DNA from: an uncultured Granulosicoccus sp.
GTDB taxonomy: Bacteria > Pseudomonadota > Gammaproteobacteria > Granulosicoccales > Granulosicoccaceae
Direction: 5' to 3'
NCBI GenBank assembly: GCA_947495035.1
Contig: CANLXI010000012.1
Span: forward strand, 124,001-188,000
Length of the DNA: 64,000 nt
The notes beneath the pieces are model-generated. The model was not told where the DNA came from. It saw only the letters and a list, made by a program, of their open reading frames with translations, and searched no databases. The position numbers were made by a program, and so were the translations under genes. Below are positions 17,499-26,607 of this stretch, one piece after another (the stretch's first letter is position 1; every line of letters starts with the position of its first letter).

Positions 17499-20033
17499 TC
17501 AGGCCCCTCGCCGCAGCAACATCGCCGGCGATACCTGCAGGCTGCGTATCAACCACAAGGCTCCGCCGCTCAGGCAGGTGACACTGCCGGCGAATGCCAC
17601 CAGCAGGCCGGTCCTCCACAAGCCGTCCTGTGCCAGCTTGAGCCAGTATTCGAGAATACCCCAGGCAATCAACCCACCGGCGCCAAAGGCAAACAGGGTC
17701 AGGATTGCAGCCATCAGCAGATACTCCATGAACAGGCTCTTGCGAATCGCGTCGTGCCGCGCACCCACGGCGTGCATGATGGCACTTTCATAGACGCGGC
17801 GTTGTGTCGTCGCCGCGATGACACTGCTCATGACCAGCAGGCTCGCAGCCAACGAGATGGCCCCCACCAGTGACACTGCCAATGCTGCGGCTCCGAGCAT
17901 GTCACGGGCGTTGGCCAGCAACTGCGAGGTGCGTATGGTCACGACATTGGGAAAGCCGGCGCCGAGCTCCCGCATGGCGTTGATATCCTGATCCGCGGCC
18001 AGATGGGCACTGCCGATGTAGCGGGTGATCCAGGGATCCAGCACACCCTCGCTGAATACACCTTCCAGCCAGAAACGCGTCTCGAACCGGGCCTGACTGT
18101 AAATGGCAGCCAGTTCGGCTTCAAGCTCGTCACCCAGAATGCTGAAGCGCAGGCGATCACCCACCTGCAGTCCGAGCTGATCGGCCTCGCGATCTTCGAA
18201 TGCCACGAGTGGTGGCCCATCGTGATCATCCGGCCACCAGGCACCACGGTCTATCGTGGTGCTGTCGATATTGCTGTTGCGGTAACTCAGCTTGTGCTCG
18301 TCATTGGCCTCTTCGGCCTGATCGATATCGTCACGTGCGGCAATGGCTTCACCGTTGATGTGCGTCATGCGCCCCAGTACCAGAGGCGCCAGTACATGCG
18401 ATTCGTGACCCGGCAAGGCGTCCAGCGTCTCAGCAAAGGAATCACGTTGTGCGGCCTGCACATCGTAGAAGACCAGTGAAGGCGAGCGTTCCGGCACCGT
18501 ACTGTCCAGACTTTCCAGGGTGGCGAAAATCACCAGCGAGGCAGCGGTCAACAATGTCAGGGCACTACCCAGAGACAGCAGCATGGCTCTGAGCGTATTG
18601 CCGGGCCGATACAGATTTGCCGCGGCGATCTGCAGGCTGAAGCGCCCTTCCAGCACGCGCATCTGCCGCAGTCGACGCACGCTCCAGCGCAAGGCCACGA
18701 TCAGGGCATCGAGCAGCAAGACCAGCAGGCCTGCCACCACGATGAACACCACACCGATGAGCGGTTCAGGCAACAGCAGGAACATCAGTAGCAGCGTACC
18801 GAGCACCAGCCCGATACTGATACGACGATATACAGGCGACAGCCTCGAGCTGAATTCGGCGGCACCTCGCAGCAACACCACCGGCTCGGCGGCCAGAGCA
18901 CGGCCCAGAGCCGGCAAGGCGAAGGTGATGGCACTCAGCACACCGAAGGCAATGGCCAATGCCGCGGGCCAGACCAGAGAGACAAGGTCACTGGATATCG
19001 GCAGGGAGGCTGCCAACGTCCGAGAGGCAGACCAGGCAATGGTCGAACCGATCAGAGCACCGGTAGCACTGGCCAGCAGAGCCAGTATCAGCACCTGACC
19101 GATGAACACGACGGCAATCTGCCATTGCCGTGCACCCAGTGCCTGCAGCGTCGCCAGCATGCCGCGCTTGGTCGCGATCCAGGCGGCAATGCTGTTGGCA
19201 ACCCCCAGACCACCGATGAACAGCGTGGTCAGGCCGATGAGCAGCAGCACCGAGGCCACTTGGTCGAGTCGTCGGGCAATCAATTCGCTGCGATCGGCCA
19301 GCGTGCGGATCTCCACATCGGCAAGCGGAAATTCGTCTCGAAACCGTGCCCGGAAATCAGCCGCCGGCTCGTCGGTTCTGACGCGATAATCGTAATCGAT
19401 GAGACTCATGGGGCCGGCCAGACCGGTAGCGGCCAGGGCCTGTGCATCGATGATCAGAGGCGGCCCTCGGGTGTTGGCATTCAGACTGCGATCCGGCTGC
19501 TCGAGGATCTCGGCACGCAGTTCCAGCTGAATGCCACCCACATCGACACGCTGCCCCACGGCCAATCCGTAACGGCTTGCCAGCACCGGATCGTAGGCGG
19601 CACCCCAGACACCCTCGGCAGATTGCGCAACGGCGGCCTGCAGAGCCTGCTCGGGTTGCAGCGACACCTGCCCATAGAGCGGATACCGATCATCGACACT
19701 CAACAGTTCGACCGCAGTGAAGTCGCCACTCTCGGTGCCAAGCATGGTGCGCAGTTCGGCCTGCAAGGATACCGTGCCATTGGCATCGAGCCATTCCAGT
19801 TCGTCTTCGGGCAAGGGCGCACGAGCACTGAATACGAGGTCACCACCGAAGATTTCCCGCTGCTGGGTGGCCAGCCCGCCCTCCACCAGACGCAGCAGAC
19901 TGCTGCAGGCGGCAATCAGCGTGATACCCAGCATCAGACAGGCACAGAAAACCCACAGCGCACGCAAGGTACCGCTACCAACCAGGTCACGCCACAACAG
20001 GGGCAGCAGACGCGCAAGCTTGCGCATCTTCAT
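17499..20033 (-). CDS. FtsX-family ABC transporter permease (YbbP-like)
   Basis: 844-residue inner-membrane permease with the long, two-copy FtsX architecture of YbbP/LolC-type proteins. It has an N-terminal membrane helix, a large periplasmic domain, a cluster of membrane segments near residues 250-460, a second extracytoplasmic region, and three C-terminal helices (about 735-835). The start at ATG 20033 overlaps the ATPase stop in an ATGA, which fixes the reading start. With the adjacent ATPase it forms a YbbA-YbbP-type exporter. The cargo is unknown; relatives act on lipoproteins or hydrophobic compounds, or are linked to lysophospholipase TesA, whose gene is not present here. Confidence 0.88.
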   Translation of the reverse strand: MKMRKLARLLPLLWRDLVGSGTLRALWVFCACLMLGITLIAACSSLLRLVEGGLATQQREIFGGDLVFSARAPLPEDELEWLDANGTVSLQAELRTMLGTESGDFTAVELLSVDDRYPLYGQVSLQPEQALQAAVAQSAEGVWGAAYDPVLASRYGLAVGQRVDVGGIQLELRAEILEQPDRSLNANTRGPPLIIDAQALAATGLAGPMSLIDYDYRVRTDEPAADFRARFRDEFPLADVEIRTLADRSELIARRLDQVASVLLLIGLTTLFIGGLGVANSIAAWIATKRGMLATLQALGARQWQIAVVFIGQVLILALLASATGALIGSTIAWSASRTLAASLPISSDLVSLVWPAALAIAFGVLSAITFALPALGRALAAEPVVLLRGAAEFSSRLSPVYRRISIGLVLGTLLLMFLLLPEPLIGVVFIVVAGLLVLLLDALIVALRWSVRRLRQMRVLEGRFSLQIAAANLYRPGNTLRAMLLSLGSALTLLTAASLVIFATLESLDSTVPERSPSLVFYDVQAAQRDSFAETLDALPGHESHVLAPLVLGRMTHINGEAIAARDDIDQAEEANDEHKLSYRNSNIDSTTIDRGAWWPDDHDGPPLVAFEDREADQLGLQVGDRLRFSILGDELEAELAAIYSQARFETRFWLEGVFSEGVLDPWITRYIGSAHLAADQDINAMRELGAGFPNVVTIRTSQLLANARDMLGAAALAVSLVGAISLAASLLVMSSVIAATTQRRVYESAIMHAVGARHDAIRKSLFMEYLLMAAILTLFAFGAGGLIAWGILEYWLKLAQDGLWRTGLLVAFAGSVTCLSGGALWLIRSLQVSPAMLLRRGA

Positions 20034-20701
20034 GTCGTCGAGGCCGTGTGCAGTTGCCCGTTCTCCAGACGCAGGCTGCGATCGCAACGCGCCGCGAGGT
20101 GCGGATCATGAGTGACCAGCAGCAAGGTCGTGCCGCTCTCCCGATTCAGGGTGAACAACAGTTCGATGATGCCTTCACCGGTACGATCGTCCAGATTGCC
20201 GGTTGGCTCATCGGCCACCAGCAAGGCCGGTTCATGCACCAGCGCTCTGGCAATGGCAACCCGTTGCTGCTCGCCGCCGGAGAGCTGTGCCGGATAGTGG
20301 CCGGCGCGCTCGCCCAGTCCGACTCGCGCCAGCATTTCGCGAGCACGTCGGCGGCCGCTGCTCTGGCCGGCGATATCCAGCGGCAAAGCCACGTTCTCCT
20401 CGGCGGTCAGGCTGGGCACCAGATGAAAGGACTGGAAGACGATGCCGATGCTGTCCCGCCGGAGATCGGCACGGGCATCACGATCCAGAGCGGCCAGTGG
20501 CTGATCGTTGACCACGACGTCGCCAGCGCTGGGTTGCTCCAGCCCGGTCATGACCAGCAGCAGGGTGGTCTTGCCGGAACCCGATGGCCCCACGATGGCC
20601 ACGCGTTCGCGAGCCTTGACATCCAGATCGAGCGCCTTGAGCACATCGATGGTTTCGCCAGCCATGCGGTACTGCATGCTGACGTGCTTGAGACTGATCA
20701 T
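20030..20701 (-). CDS. ABC transporter ATP-binding protein (YbbA/LolD-like)
   Basis: 223-residue ATPase of the MacB/LolD/YbbA group. Walker A is GPSGSGKTT, signature LSGGEQQR, Walker B ALLVADEPTGNLD, and switch His in LLVTHD. The LolD-type ADEPTGNLD is a hallmark of lipoprotein and macrolide exporters rather than importers. It ends in an ATGA overlap with the FtsX-type permease gene, so the two are one transcription and translation unit. 255 bp of apparently non-coding DNA separates it from the AEC carrier gene upstream on the same strand. Confidence 0.92.
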   Translation of the reverse strand: MISLKHVSMQYRMAGETIDVLKALDLDVKARERVAIVGPSGSGKTTLLLVMTGLEQPSAGDVVVNDQPLAALDRDARADLRRDSIGIVFQSFHLVPSLTAEENVALPLDIAGQSSGRRRAREMLARVGLGERAGHYPAQLSGGEQQRVAIARALVHEPALLVADEPTGNLDDRTGEGIIELLFTLNRESGTTLLLVTHDPHLAARCDRSLRLENGQLHTASTT

Positions 20702-20956
20702 GGTGGCTGCAAACTCGCGGTCAGTGTCATGAAGACAACAATGTGAGAACTGTGACCGGCATCGGTGTCTCCGGTTCCCCGCAGTTGGTCAGCTGCGCAA
20801 CGATCCGCGCCCTGCCTGGGTCAGACTCGCTGCCATTCACGGACACCTGACTCACCGTACCGTGCGCCCTGATGCGTAGACACCGGGACACCATGCCACG
20901 GGAACACTGTCGCATCCGCAGGGGCCGAGGTGCAAGTCTCAGCAGTCTGCCGTCAG

Positions 20957-21838
20957 CTACAGCAGAACACCCAGCAGTATCGGCAGATAGAAGATTGCAC
21001 CAATATGCGTCACCAGAATCAACCCTGACACCTCGCTGGCATCGTGCCCGTGCTTGATCGACAGCAGATAGTTGAACACCGCAACCGGCACCATGGTCTC
21101 GATGATCAGCACACCACGCGCGACACCTTCCAGCCCCATCAGCATCGCCACACCAAAACCCACCGTCATGGCCAGCAGCGTACGAATCAGCGCCCACAAC
21201 ACGGTGGCAGGCAGCTGCGCCGCCCGCATGCCGGCCAGACTGATGCCCAGCGTTATCAGCATCAGCGGGATGACCACCTGACCCAGCAATTGCAGCGTCT
21301 GCAAGGCCATGTCGGGCAACTGCCAGTCAAGCACTCGCACCAGCACACCCAGCCAGATGGCATGCAGCACCGGTGAGCGCAGAACACGCGACAGGCTGGC
21401 ACTGCCGGCGTAGATGGCATCCCCAAGACTGAACAGCAGCAGACACTGCACGGCGAAGAATGCCATCGCATAGGCAAGTCCTTCCTCGCCAAAGGCCAGA
21501 AAGCACACGGGCAATCCCAGATTCCCGGTATTGCCTACCACCTGAGCGATGCACAGACGCCAGTCCTTGCCGGCCATCTTCAGCAGACTGAAAGCGGCCG
21601 TCGTGAACACGATATGCACCACCAGTGTGGCCAGGGCCATACGTCCCAGGGACTCGATCGGTACCGCCGACGTAGCCAGGGTATGAAACAGCAAGGCCGG
21701 CATGCACAGATTGAGAATCAGGGTGGTCACGAAGTCCACCGGAAACCGTGGCCCCTTGTAATGCCAGAACAGGCCGACGGTGGCCAGGAACATGCCGGGT
21801 GCGAGAATGTTGGCTATCTGGACAATCGTGCTGCTCAC
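20957..21838 (-). CDS. AEC family transporter (auxin efflux carrier-like)
   Basis: 293-residue inner-membrane carrier of the auxin-efflux/AEC family with about ten hydrophobic segments. The conserved elements CMPALLFHTLA in the first half, GNTGNLGLPVC in the middle with the helix-breaking NLGLP crossover, and IPLMLITLGISLAG are present. I start at GTG 21838, which places the first membrane segment directly after it; no strong SD supports any start. Bacterial members export or import small organic acids such as malate or malonate, but the substrate cannot be read from sequence. It diverges from an EamA transporter gene. Confidence 0.85.
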   Translation of the reverse strand: MSSTIVQIANILAPGMFLATVGLFWHYKGPRFPVDFVTTLILNLCMPALLFHTLATSAVPIESLGRMALATLVVHIVFTTAAFSLLKMAGKDWRLCIAQVVGNTGNLGLPVCFLAFGEEGLAYAMAFFAVQCLLLFSLGDAIYAGSASLSRVLRSPVLHAIWLGVLVRVLDWQLPDMALQTLQLLGQVVIPLMLITLGISLAGMRAAQLPATVLWALIRTLLAMTVGFGVAMLMGLEGVARGVLIIETMVPVAVFNYLLSIKHGHDASEVSGLILVTHIGAIFYLPILLGVLL

Positions 21839-21995
21839 ATCAAGCGACTTCGCTAAAGTTACGGGATCGGCGAGTATACTGGTCTCTTGCTGCCCGGGAA
21901 CAGCGGAACACCTCCGCCCACCGGTCTGTCTGCCCACCAGACATCCGCGCCTCCCTCGGAGTCGCAGCCCTTTGCATTGCCAGGTTGAAGCCCCC

Positions 21996-22880
21996 GTGAC
22001 ACGTAATCACCTACTGCTCGTGCTCCTCGTCAATGCCCTGTGGGGGTTCAACTTCATTGCCGGCAAATACGGCACCGCCGAATTCGGCCCGATGCTGTTC
22101 ATCACCATGCGCTTTGCCATCGTACTGGTCCTGCTGTGCCTGTTCCTGCGTCGTGTGCCGGGGCAGATGCTGCGCATCATGACCATCGGTCTGATGATGG
22201 GCGTCGGCCATTACAGCTTCATGTTCTACGGCATCTACCTGGCAGGCTCGCTGTCATCGGTGGCCATCACCTCACAGCTGACGGTTCCGTTTGCCACCTT
22301 GCTGGCCATCGTCTTTCTCGGTGAACGCATCCGCTGGCCGCGGTTTCTGGCCATTGTCACCTCGTTCAGCGGGGTTGTACTGATCGGACTGGCTCCGGTT
22401 GGTCCGGAGCACCTCACCGCACTGGCATTGACCAGTATCGCCTCCCTGGCAATGGCTGTCTCCACCATTCTCATGCGACAACTGCAGGGCGTATCGGCAC
22501 TGAACCTGCAGGCCTGGATCGCCCTGTATGCCACCATCGCCATGGGCACCATCACGATGATCCTGGAACAGCCTCAATGGCAGCAACTGGCGCTCATTCC
22601 GCTGCGCGAGTACTGGACGGCTGCCTATTCGGCCATCGGCGCCACCATCGTGGGCCACGGTCTGCAGTACCATCTGCTGCAACGCTATTCGGTCAACAGC
22701 GTGGCACCGTTCATCACACTGTCAACCTTGTTTGCCATCGTCTTCGGTATCGTGCTGCTGGATGACGAACTGACATCGAGAATCATCATCGGCGGCTTGC
22801 TGACCTTGCTCGGCGTCACCATCGTGGCGATTCGCAACGCTCGCGAGAACGCCCCCAGCGGACTTCGGGTGCCACGCTGA
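21996..22880 (+). CDS. EamA/DMT-family transporter
   Basis: 294-residue inner-membrane protein with ten predicted helices in two EamA repeats (about residues 5-135 and 145-280). The first repeat opens with NALWGFNFIAGKYG and ends with SSVAITSQLTVPFATLLAIVFLGE, the second ends with PFITLSTLFAIVFGIVLLDDEL. Both Glu/Asp-terminated helices are the standard repeat ends. Translation starts at GTG 21996 (an AGG lies upstream), which puts the first helix at the N-terminus. The family exports amino acids, purines or metabolites. The divergent AEC carrier gene shares the intergenic region. Confidence 0.88.
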   Translation: MTRNHLLLVLLVNALWGFNFIAGKYGTAEFGPMLFITMRFAIVLVLLCLFLRRVPGQMLRIMTIGLMMGVGHYSFMFYGIYLAGSLSSVAITSQLTVPFATLLAIVFLGERIRWPRFLAIVTSFSGVVLIGLAPVGPEHLTALALTSIASLAMAVSTILMRQLQGVSALNLQAWIALYATIAMGTITMILEQPQWQQLALIPLREYWTAAYSAIGATIVGHGLQYHLLQRYSVNSVAPFITLSTLFAIVFGIVLLDDELTSRIIIGGLLTLLGVTIVAIRNARENAPSGLRVPR

Positions 22881-23094
22881 ATGAGCGTGTCAGACGACAC
22901 TTTCTGAGCGTCATCGCACAGTTGCAGCCGCGGTTTCCACGTCCACTGCACAGGCGATCAACGTCGACCTAAAGACCTGCACGCTCAGGCCGCCTTACCC
23001 ACGACAAGCCATGGTTCTTCCGAGCCAGCTCTCGCAGCGCGTGCTGTTCGGGAAGATGACAGGCTCTACACCTTTTGCCGGAGACTGGGGACGC

Positions 23095-26000
23095 ATGATC
23101 AACAAGGCGATATCGCAACGGACGGGGTCGAGCTGTCTGAGCGGATTGATACTTCTGGGTCTGACAACGGTCAGTCAGGCGGACGATATCGATGTGTACA
23201 CCGCCCAGATAAGCGCGCAGCAGAAACCGAATATCCTGTTCGTGCTCGATTACTCGGGCAGTATGGCCGCGGATATCTACGGCAGTTATGACGACAATGG
23301 CAATCCGAAGAAGATCGACATTCTCAAGGATGCCATGCATACGGTACTCGACAACAATGTCGACTACATCAATGCCGGTATCGGGTCACTCTACAGCAGG
23401 ACAACGACCGGCATACGCTGGCCCATCAGCGAACTCAGCGCCGACGCCAGCACGATCGACCCGAGTATCGCTCCCGGGAAATACACGGTAGCGGAAATCA
23501 TCGGCCGGCAGGTGGATGAGCGAGACTCGGGCGGCGGTACCGCCACTGTGGACGCTCTGGTCGAGGCTGCCCAGTACTTTCGTGGTGATCCCGTGACACA
23601 CAACGACAGTGACCCCAACGATGGCAACCGGCATCAGCCCGGCACCTGGGACAGCGCCAGCGAGCGATATGTCGGCGGTAACGAACTGGCGGCGCATGCC
23701 AGCAGCTATTCGCCGAGCAATGCCCATGACAGTGACCACGGCCAGACCTACTACTGCAACGACTTCTCGGCCTCCGGAGGTCCGAATCACTGCGAAGACA
23801 AGCTCACCCGCTCATGCACCATCATGGGCACCCTGGACTCTCCCACGGCTGGCTACGAGCACCTGGAAAATCTCTGGGGCAGCTACAGTCGATGCGAATA
23901 CACGCGCACCCGCGACTGGATGGGAGCACGCTACAACTCGCCCATCACTCAATCCTGTCAGGCCAATACCATTGTCCTCATCTCTGACGGCCAACCCACC
24001 CGTCTCAACGATGGTGAATCGCTGCGCAGTATCGTGGGAACCGGTGTGGATGGCTGTGAGGATCTGAGCCTGAGCATCTTCGACATGCCCGATGGCATGC
24101 AGATCGAAGGCAACTGCGGACCGGAAGTGGTACGTACGCTAGCCAGCCGCGACCAGAATCCCGATATACCGGGCAGCGCCGTTACCACCTATACAGTGGG
24201 GTTCAATGTCGACGGACCGGGCAAGGAATACCTGAAACTGCTGGCCAGCGAGGGGCAAGGCAGCTTCTTCAGCGCCAATGAACCCGAAGATCTCAACAAG
24301 GCACTGAGCGCCATTGTCGATGAAGTACTCGGCGGTAGCGAGAACTTCGCCGAGCTCTCCATCGATATCGACAAGGCCAATTTCTCGCACGACAACCGCG
24401 CCTTCTTCGGCCTGTTTTCTCCCACGTCGCGCCGTGGCTGGCAAGGCAATCTGAAGGGGTATTTCGTGAACAATCAGGGATTGATGGACATTCACGGCCA
24501 GCCTGCCACCGTGTCCACTGCCAAGGGCGTACAGTTTGCCGAGACTGCCCAGAGCTTCTGGTCGGATGAGATCGACGGCAACTCCGTGGTGGACGGCGGT
24601 GCCAGTGAGCAGCTGCAGGCCTCGACCCGCAAGCTGTACACCTTCACGGGAGATTCCATCAGCTCGATCGGTGCGCCACTGGCCGGTGTGGCAGCAAACC
24701 GGCTTGACAGCAGCAATGCACAGATCAGCGCCGATCTGCTGGGCCTGCCAAACGGTTCTGCCAAGCGAGAACTGGCACTGGACTGGATCCAGACAGCACC
24801 CATGGGCGATCCCCTGCACAGCAAGAGCGTTCAGGTGGACTACGGTTCGCGCAAGGTTGTCTATCTGATGACCAACCAGGGTCTGCTGCATGCCATTGAT
24901 GCCACGTCCCCGACGGACAGCGGTAGCGGAGACATCAGTGGTGGCGATGAACTGTTTGCCTTCATGCCCCCGAGGCTGCTGGTCAACCTGCCGGACCTCA
25001 TGGAAAACACCAACACCGGTGCCCACATCTATGGCCTGGATGGAGGCATCACGCGCTGGCACACGGACACCAACAACGACGGCATCGTCAACAACGGAGA
25101 ACGTTTGCTGCTGATACTCGGCATGCGTCGTGGTGGTACCGCTTATCAGGCACTGGACGTCAGCGACCCCGACTCTCCCCGTCTGATGTGGGAGATCGAT
25201 GAACTGAACAGCGATTTTCCACAGCTGGCGCAAAGCTGGTCACGCATGTCTCTGATCAAGGTTCGCGACGGCGCTGCCGAACGCCGGGTACTGGCCTTTG
25301 CCGCAGGTTATGATGCCGATGTCCAGGACCCTGTCAATGCACCGGCTGCCTCCAGAGGCAATGCGATCTACATGATCGATGAGGATGGCGATCTGCTGTG
25401 GGAGGTCGACGGTCGCCATCACGCCGCCATGCAGTATTCCATCGCTTCCGATCTGACCGTCATCGACAGTGACAGGGATGGCCTGGCCGATCGGATCTAT
25501 GTCGGCGACCTTGCCGGGCAGTTGTGGCGAGTCGATTTCGACGACATCCGGTCGACGCCCGATGTCACCCTGCTGGCCGAGCTCGATGACGGTGATCATC
25601 AACCCATCTTCTACGCCCCCAGCGTGGCACTGAACAGAAGCGGCGGCGAGGAGTATCTGTCAGTGAGTGTCGGTTCCGGCAATCGCACCAACCCGTTACT
25701 GGCGGGCATGCAGAACAACCTCTACATGATCCGCGACATCGATGTTGACCGGGGGCCACCGGCTGCCGGGTTCTCCACCATCAAGCCGAAGGACCTGTTC
25801 GATGCCACCAATGACACCATCAGCTCGAGCGATACCGATGTGGCTGACGATGCCAGACAGGACCTCGAGAAAGCTCGAGGTTGGCGCGTGGCGCTGGCAA
25901 GCAATGAAAAGGCCTTGTCTCGACTGGTGACATTCGAGGGCAAACTGCTGGCAACGACCTTCGAGGCGGATGCGCAGATCGATCCCTTGAGCTGTTCCTT

Positions 26001-26253
26001 CGATACCACCGGACGCTTCTACATGATGGACATCGATGACGCAGCGCCGGTGTCAGACCTGAAGCCCGGCAACACAGCCAGTCTCGACAGCAATCCGGCA
26101 GCACGCAGCCGAGTACTGGACAGCTCGGGAATACCCAGCTCACCGGTCATAGTCTTCCCCAAGGGTTCCGGTACGGTGCAGGTCATCGTCGACAAGGAGT
26201 CGGTGAACATGATCGATCAGAAGCTCTCGCGCGTCTTCTGGCACGCTCGCTGA
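23095..26253 (+). CDS. pilY1: PilY1-like type IV pilus-associated protein
   Basis: 1052-residue secreted protein. A signal peptide ends near SQA-D at residue 30. A von Willebrand A domain starts with NILFVLDYSGSM, whose MIDAS DxSxS is D52-S56. The C-terminal half from about residue 560 is a beta-propeller of the PilY1 type with blocks such as AGYDADVQD, RGNAIYMIDEDG and VGDLAGQLWRVDF. A calcium-binding loop is visible as DSDRDGLAD at about 791-799, in the equivalent place to the PilY1 regulatory loop. Start at ATG 23095 follows a GGGGA. PilY1 acts at the pilus tip in adhesion and extension-retraction. The usual minor-pilin neighbours are absent; pilU follows after a repeat block. Confidence 0.88.
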   Translation: MINKAISQRTGSSCLSGLILLGLTTVSQADDIDVYTAQISAQQKPNILFVLDYSGSMAADIYGSYDDNGNPKKIDILKDAMHTVLDNNVDYINAGIGSLYSRTTTGIRWPISELSADASTIDPSIAPGKYTVAEIIGRQVDERDSGGGTATVDALVEAAQYFRGDPVTHNDSDPNDGNRHQPGTWDSASERYVGGNELAAHASSYSPSNAHDSDHGQTYYCNDFSASGGPNHCEDKLTRSCTIMGTLDSPTAGYEHLENLWGSYSRCEYTRTRDWMGARYNSPITQSCQANTIVLISDGQPTRLNDGESLRSIVGTGVDGCEDLSLSIFDMPDGMQIEGNCGPEVVRTLASRDQNPDIPGSAVTTYTVGFNVDGPGKEYLKLLASEGQGSFFSANEPEDLNKALSAIVDEVLGGSENFAELSIDIDKANFSHDNRAFFGLFSPTSRRGWQGNLKGYFVNNQGLMDIHGQPATVSTAKGVQFAETAQSFWSDEIDGNSVVDGGASEQLQASTRKLYTFTGDSISSIGAPLAGVAANRLDSSNAQISADLLGLPNGSAKRELALDWIQTAPMGDPLHSKSVQVDYGSRKVVYLMTNQGLLHAIDATSPTDSGSGDISGGDELFAFMPPRLLVNLPDLMENTNTGAHIYGLDGGITRWHTDTNNDGIVNNGERLLLILGMRRGGTAYQALDVSDPDSPRLMWEIDELNSDFPQLAQSWSRMSLIKVRDGAAERRVLAFAAGYDADVQDPVNAPAASRGNAIYMIDEDGDLLWEVDGRHHAAMQYSIASDLTVIDSDRDGLADRIYVGDLAGQLWRVDFDDIRSTPDVTLLAELDDGDHQPIFYAPSVALNRSGGEEYLSVSVGSGNRTNPLLAGMQNNLYMIRDIDVDRGPPAAGFSTIKPKDLFDATNDTISSSDTDVADDARQDLEKARGWRVALASNEKALSRLVTFEGKLLATTFEADAQIDPLSCSFDTTGRFYMMDIDDAAPVSDLKPGNTASLDSNPAARSRVLDSSGIPSSPVIVFPKGSGTVQVIVDKESVNMIDQKLSRVFWHAR

Positions 26254-26262
26254 GGAGGATTG

Positions 26263-26310
26263 GCGGTGTCGCGGTGTCGCGGTGTCGCGGTGTCGCGGTG
26301 TCGCGGTGTC
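26263..26310. repeat. octanucleotide tandem array, six copies of GCGGTGTC
   Basis: Six perfect 8-bp units run without interruption, starting 9 bases after the pilY1 stop. They are outside any credible gene. Being 8 bp, copy changes would shift reading frames, but no coding sequence spans them. Confidence 0.95.
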
Positions 26311-26325
26311 GCGAATTCTCGGCTT

Positions 26326-26373
26326 GGTGCGGCGGTGCGGCGGTGCGGCGGTGCGGCGGTGCGGCGGTGCGGC
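26326..26373. repeat. octanucleotide tandem array, six copies of GGTGCGGC
   Basis: Six perfect 8-bp units, followed by one GGTGTCGC unit of the preceding array's type at 26374-26381. The two arrays are bounded by near-identical 23-bp segments at 26305-26327 and 26374-26396 that differ at only two positions. Degenerate GCGGTG-rich sequence continues to about 26480. Confidence 0.95.
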
Positions 26374-26607
26374 GGTGTCGCCAATTGTCGGCTTGGCGCT
26401 GAGGTACTGAGGTGCTGGGACGGTGTGGCGCCGGAGCAGCGCGGCAGTGCGACGGCAGTGCAGCGGTGCGGCGGTGCTCCGGAAAGCCTCTGAGACGCTG
26501 CCAGACAGCGGCAACATTTGTCGCTTTTGCGGAATCGTTCTACTTCACGCCGGCCCCGAAACGCCGCTATCTACAACATTGGATCATCTGACATCAATGG
26601 CCTGTTA

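Noticed and set aside
21875-21880. TATACT near the AEC/EamA divergent region as a promoter
   Set aside because: No acceptable -35 on either strand at normal spacing; too weak to list.
24139-25233. Minus-strand frame opposite pilY1
   Set aside because: Shadow of a high-GC coding strand; no family features and it lacks a ribosome site.
26254-26517. Peptides with repeated Arg-His-Arg and Pro-His-Arg in the octamer arrays
   Set aside because: The frames exist only because an 8-bp repeat cycles all frames; there is no start signal and the composition is repetitive, so no gene is called.
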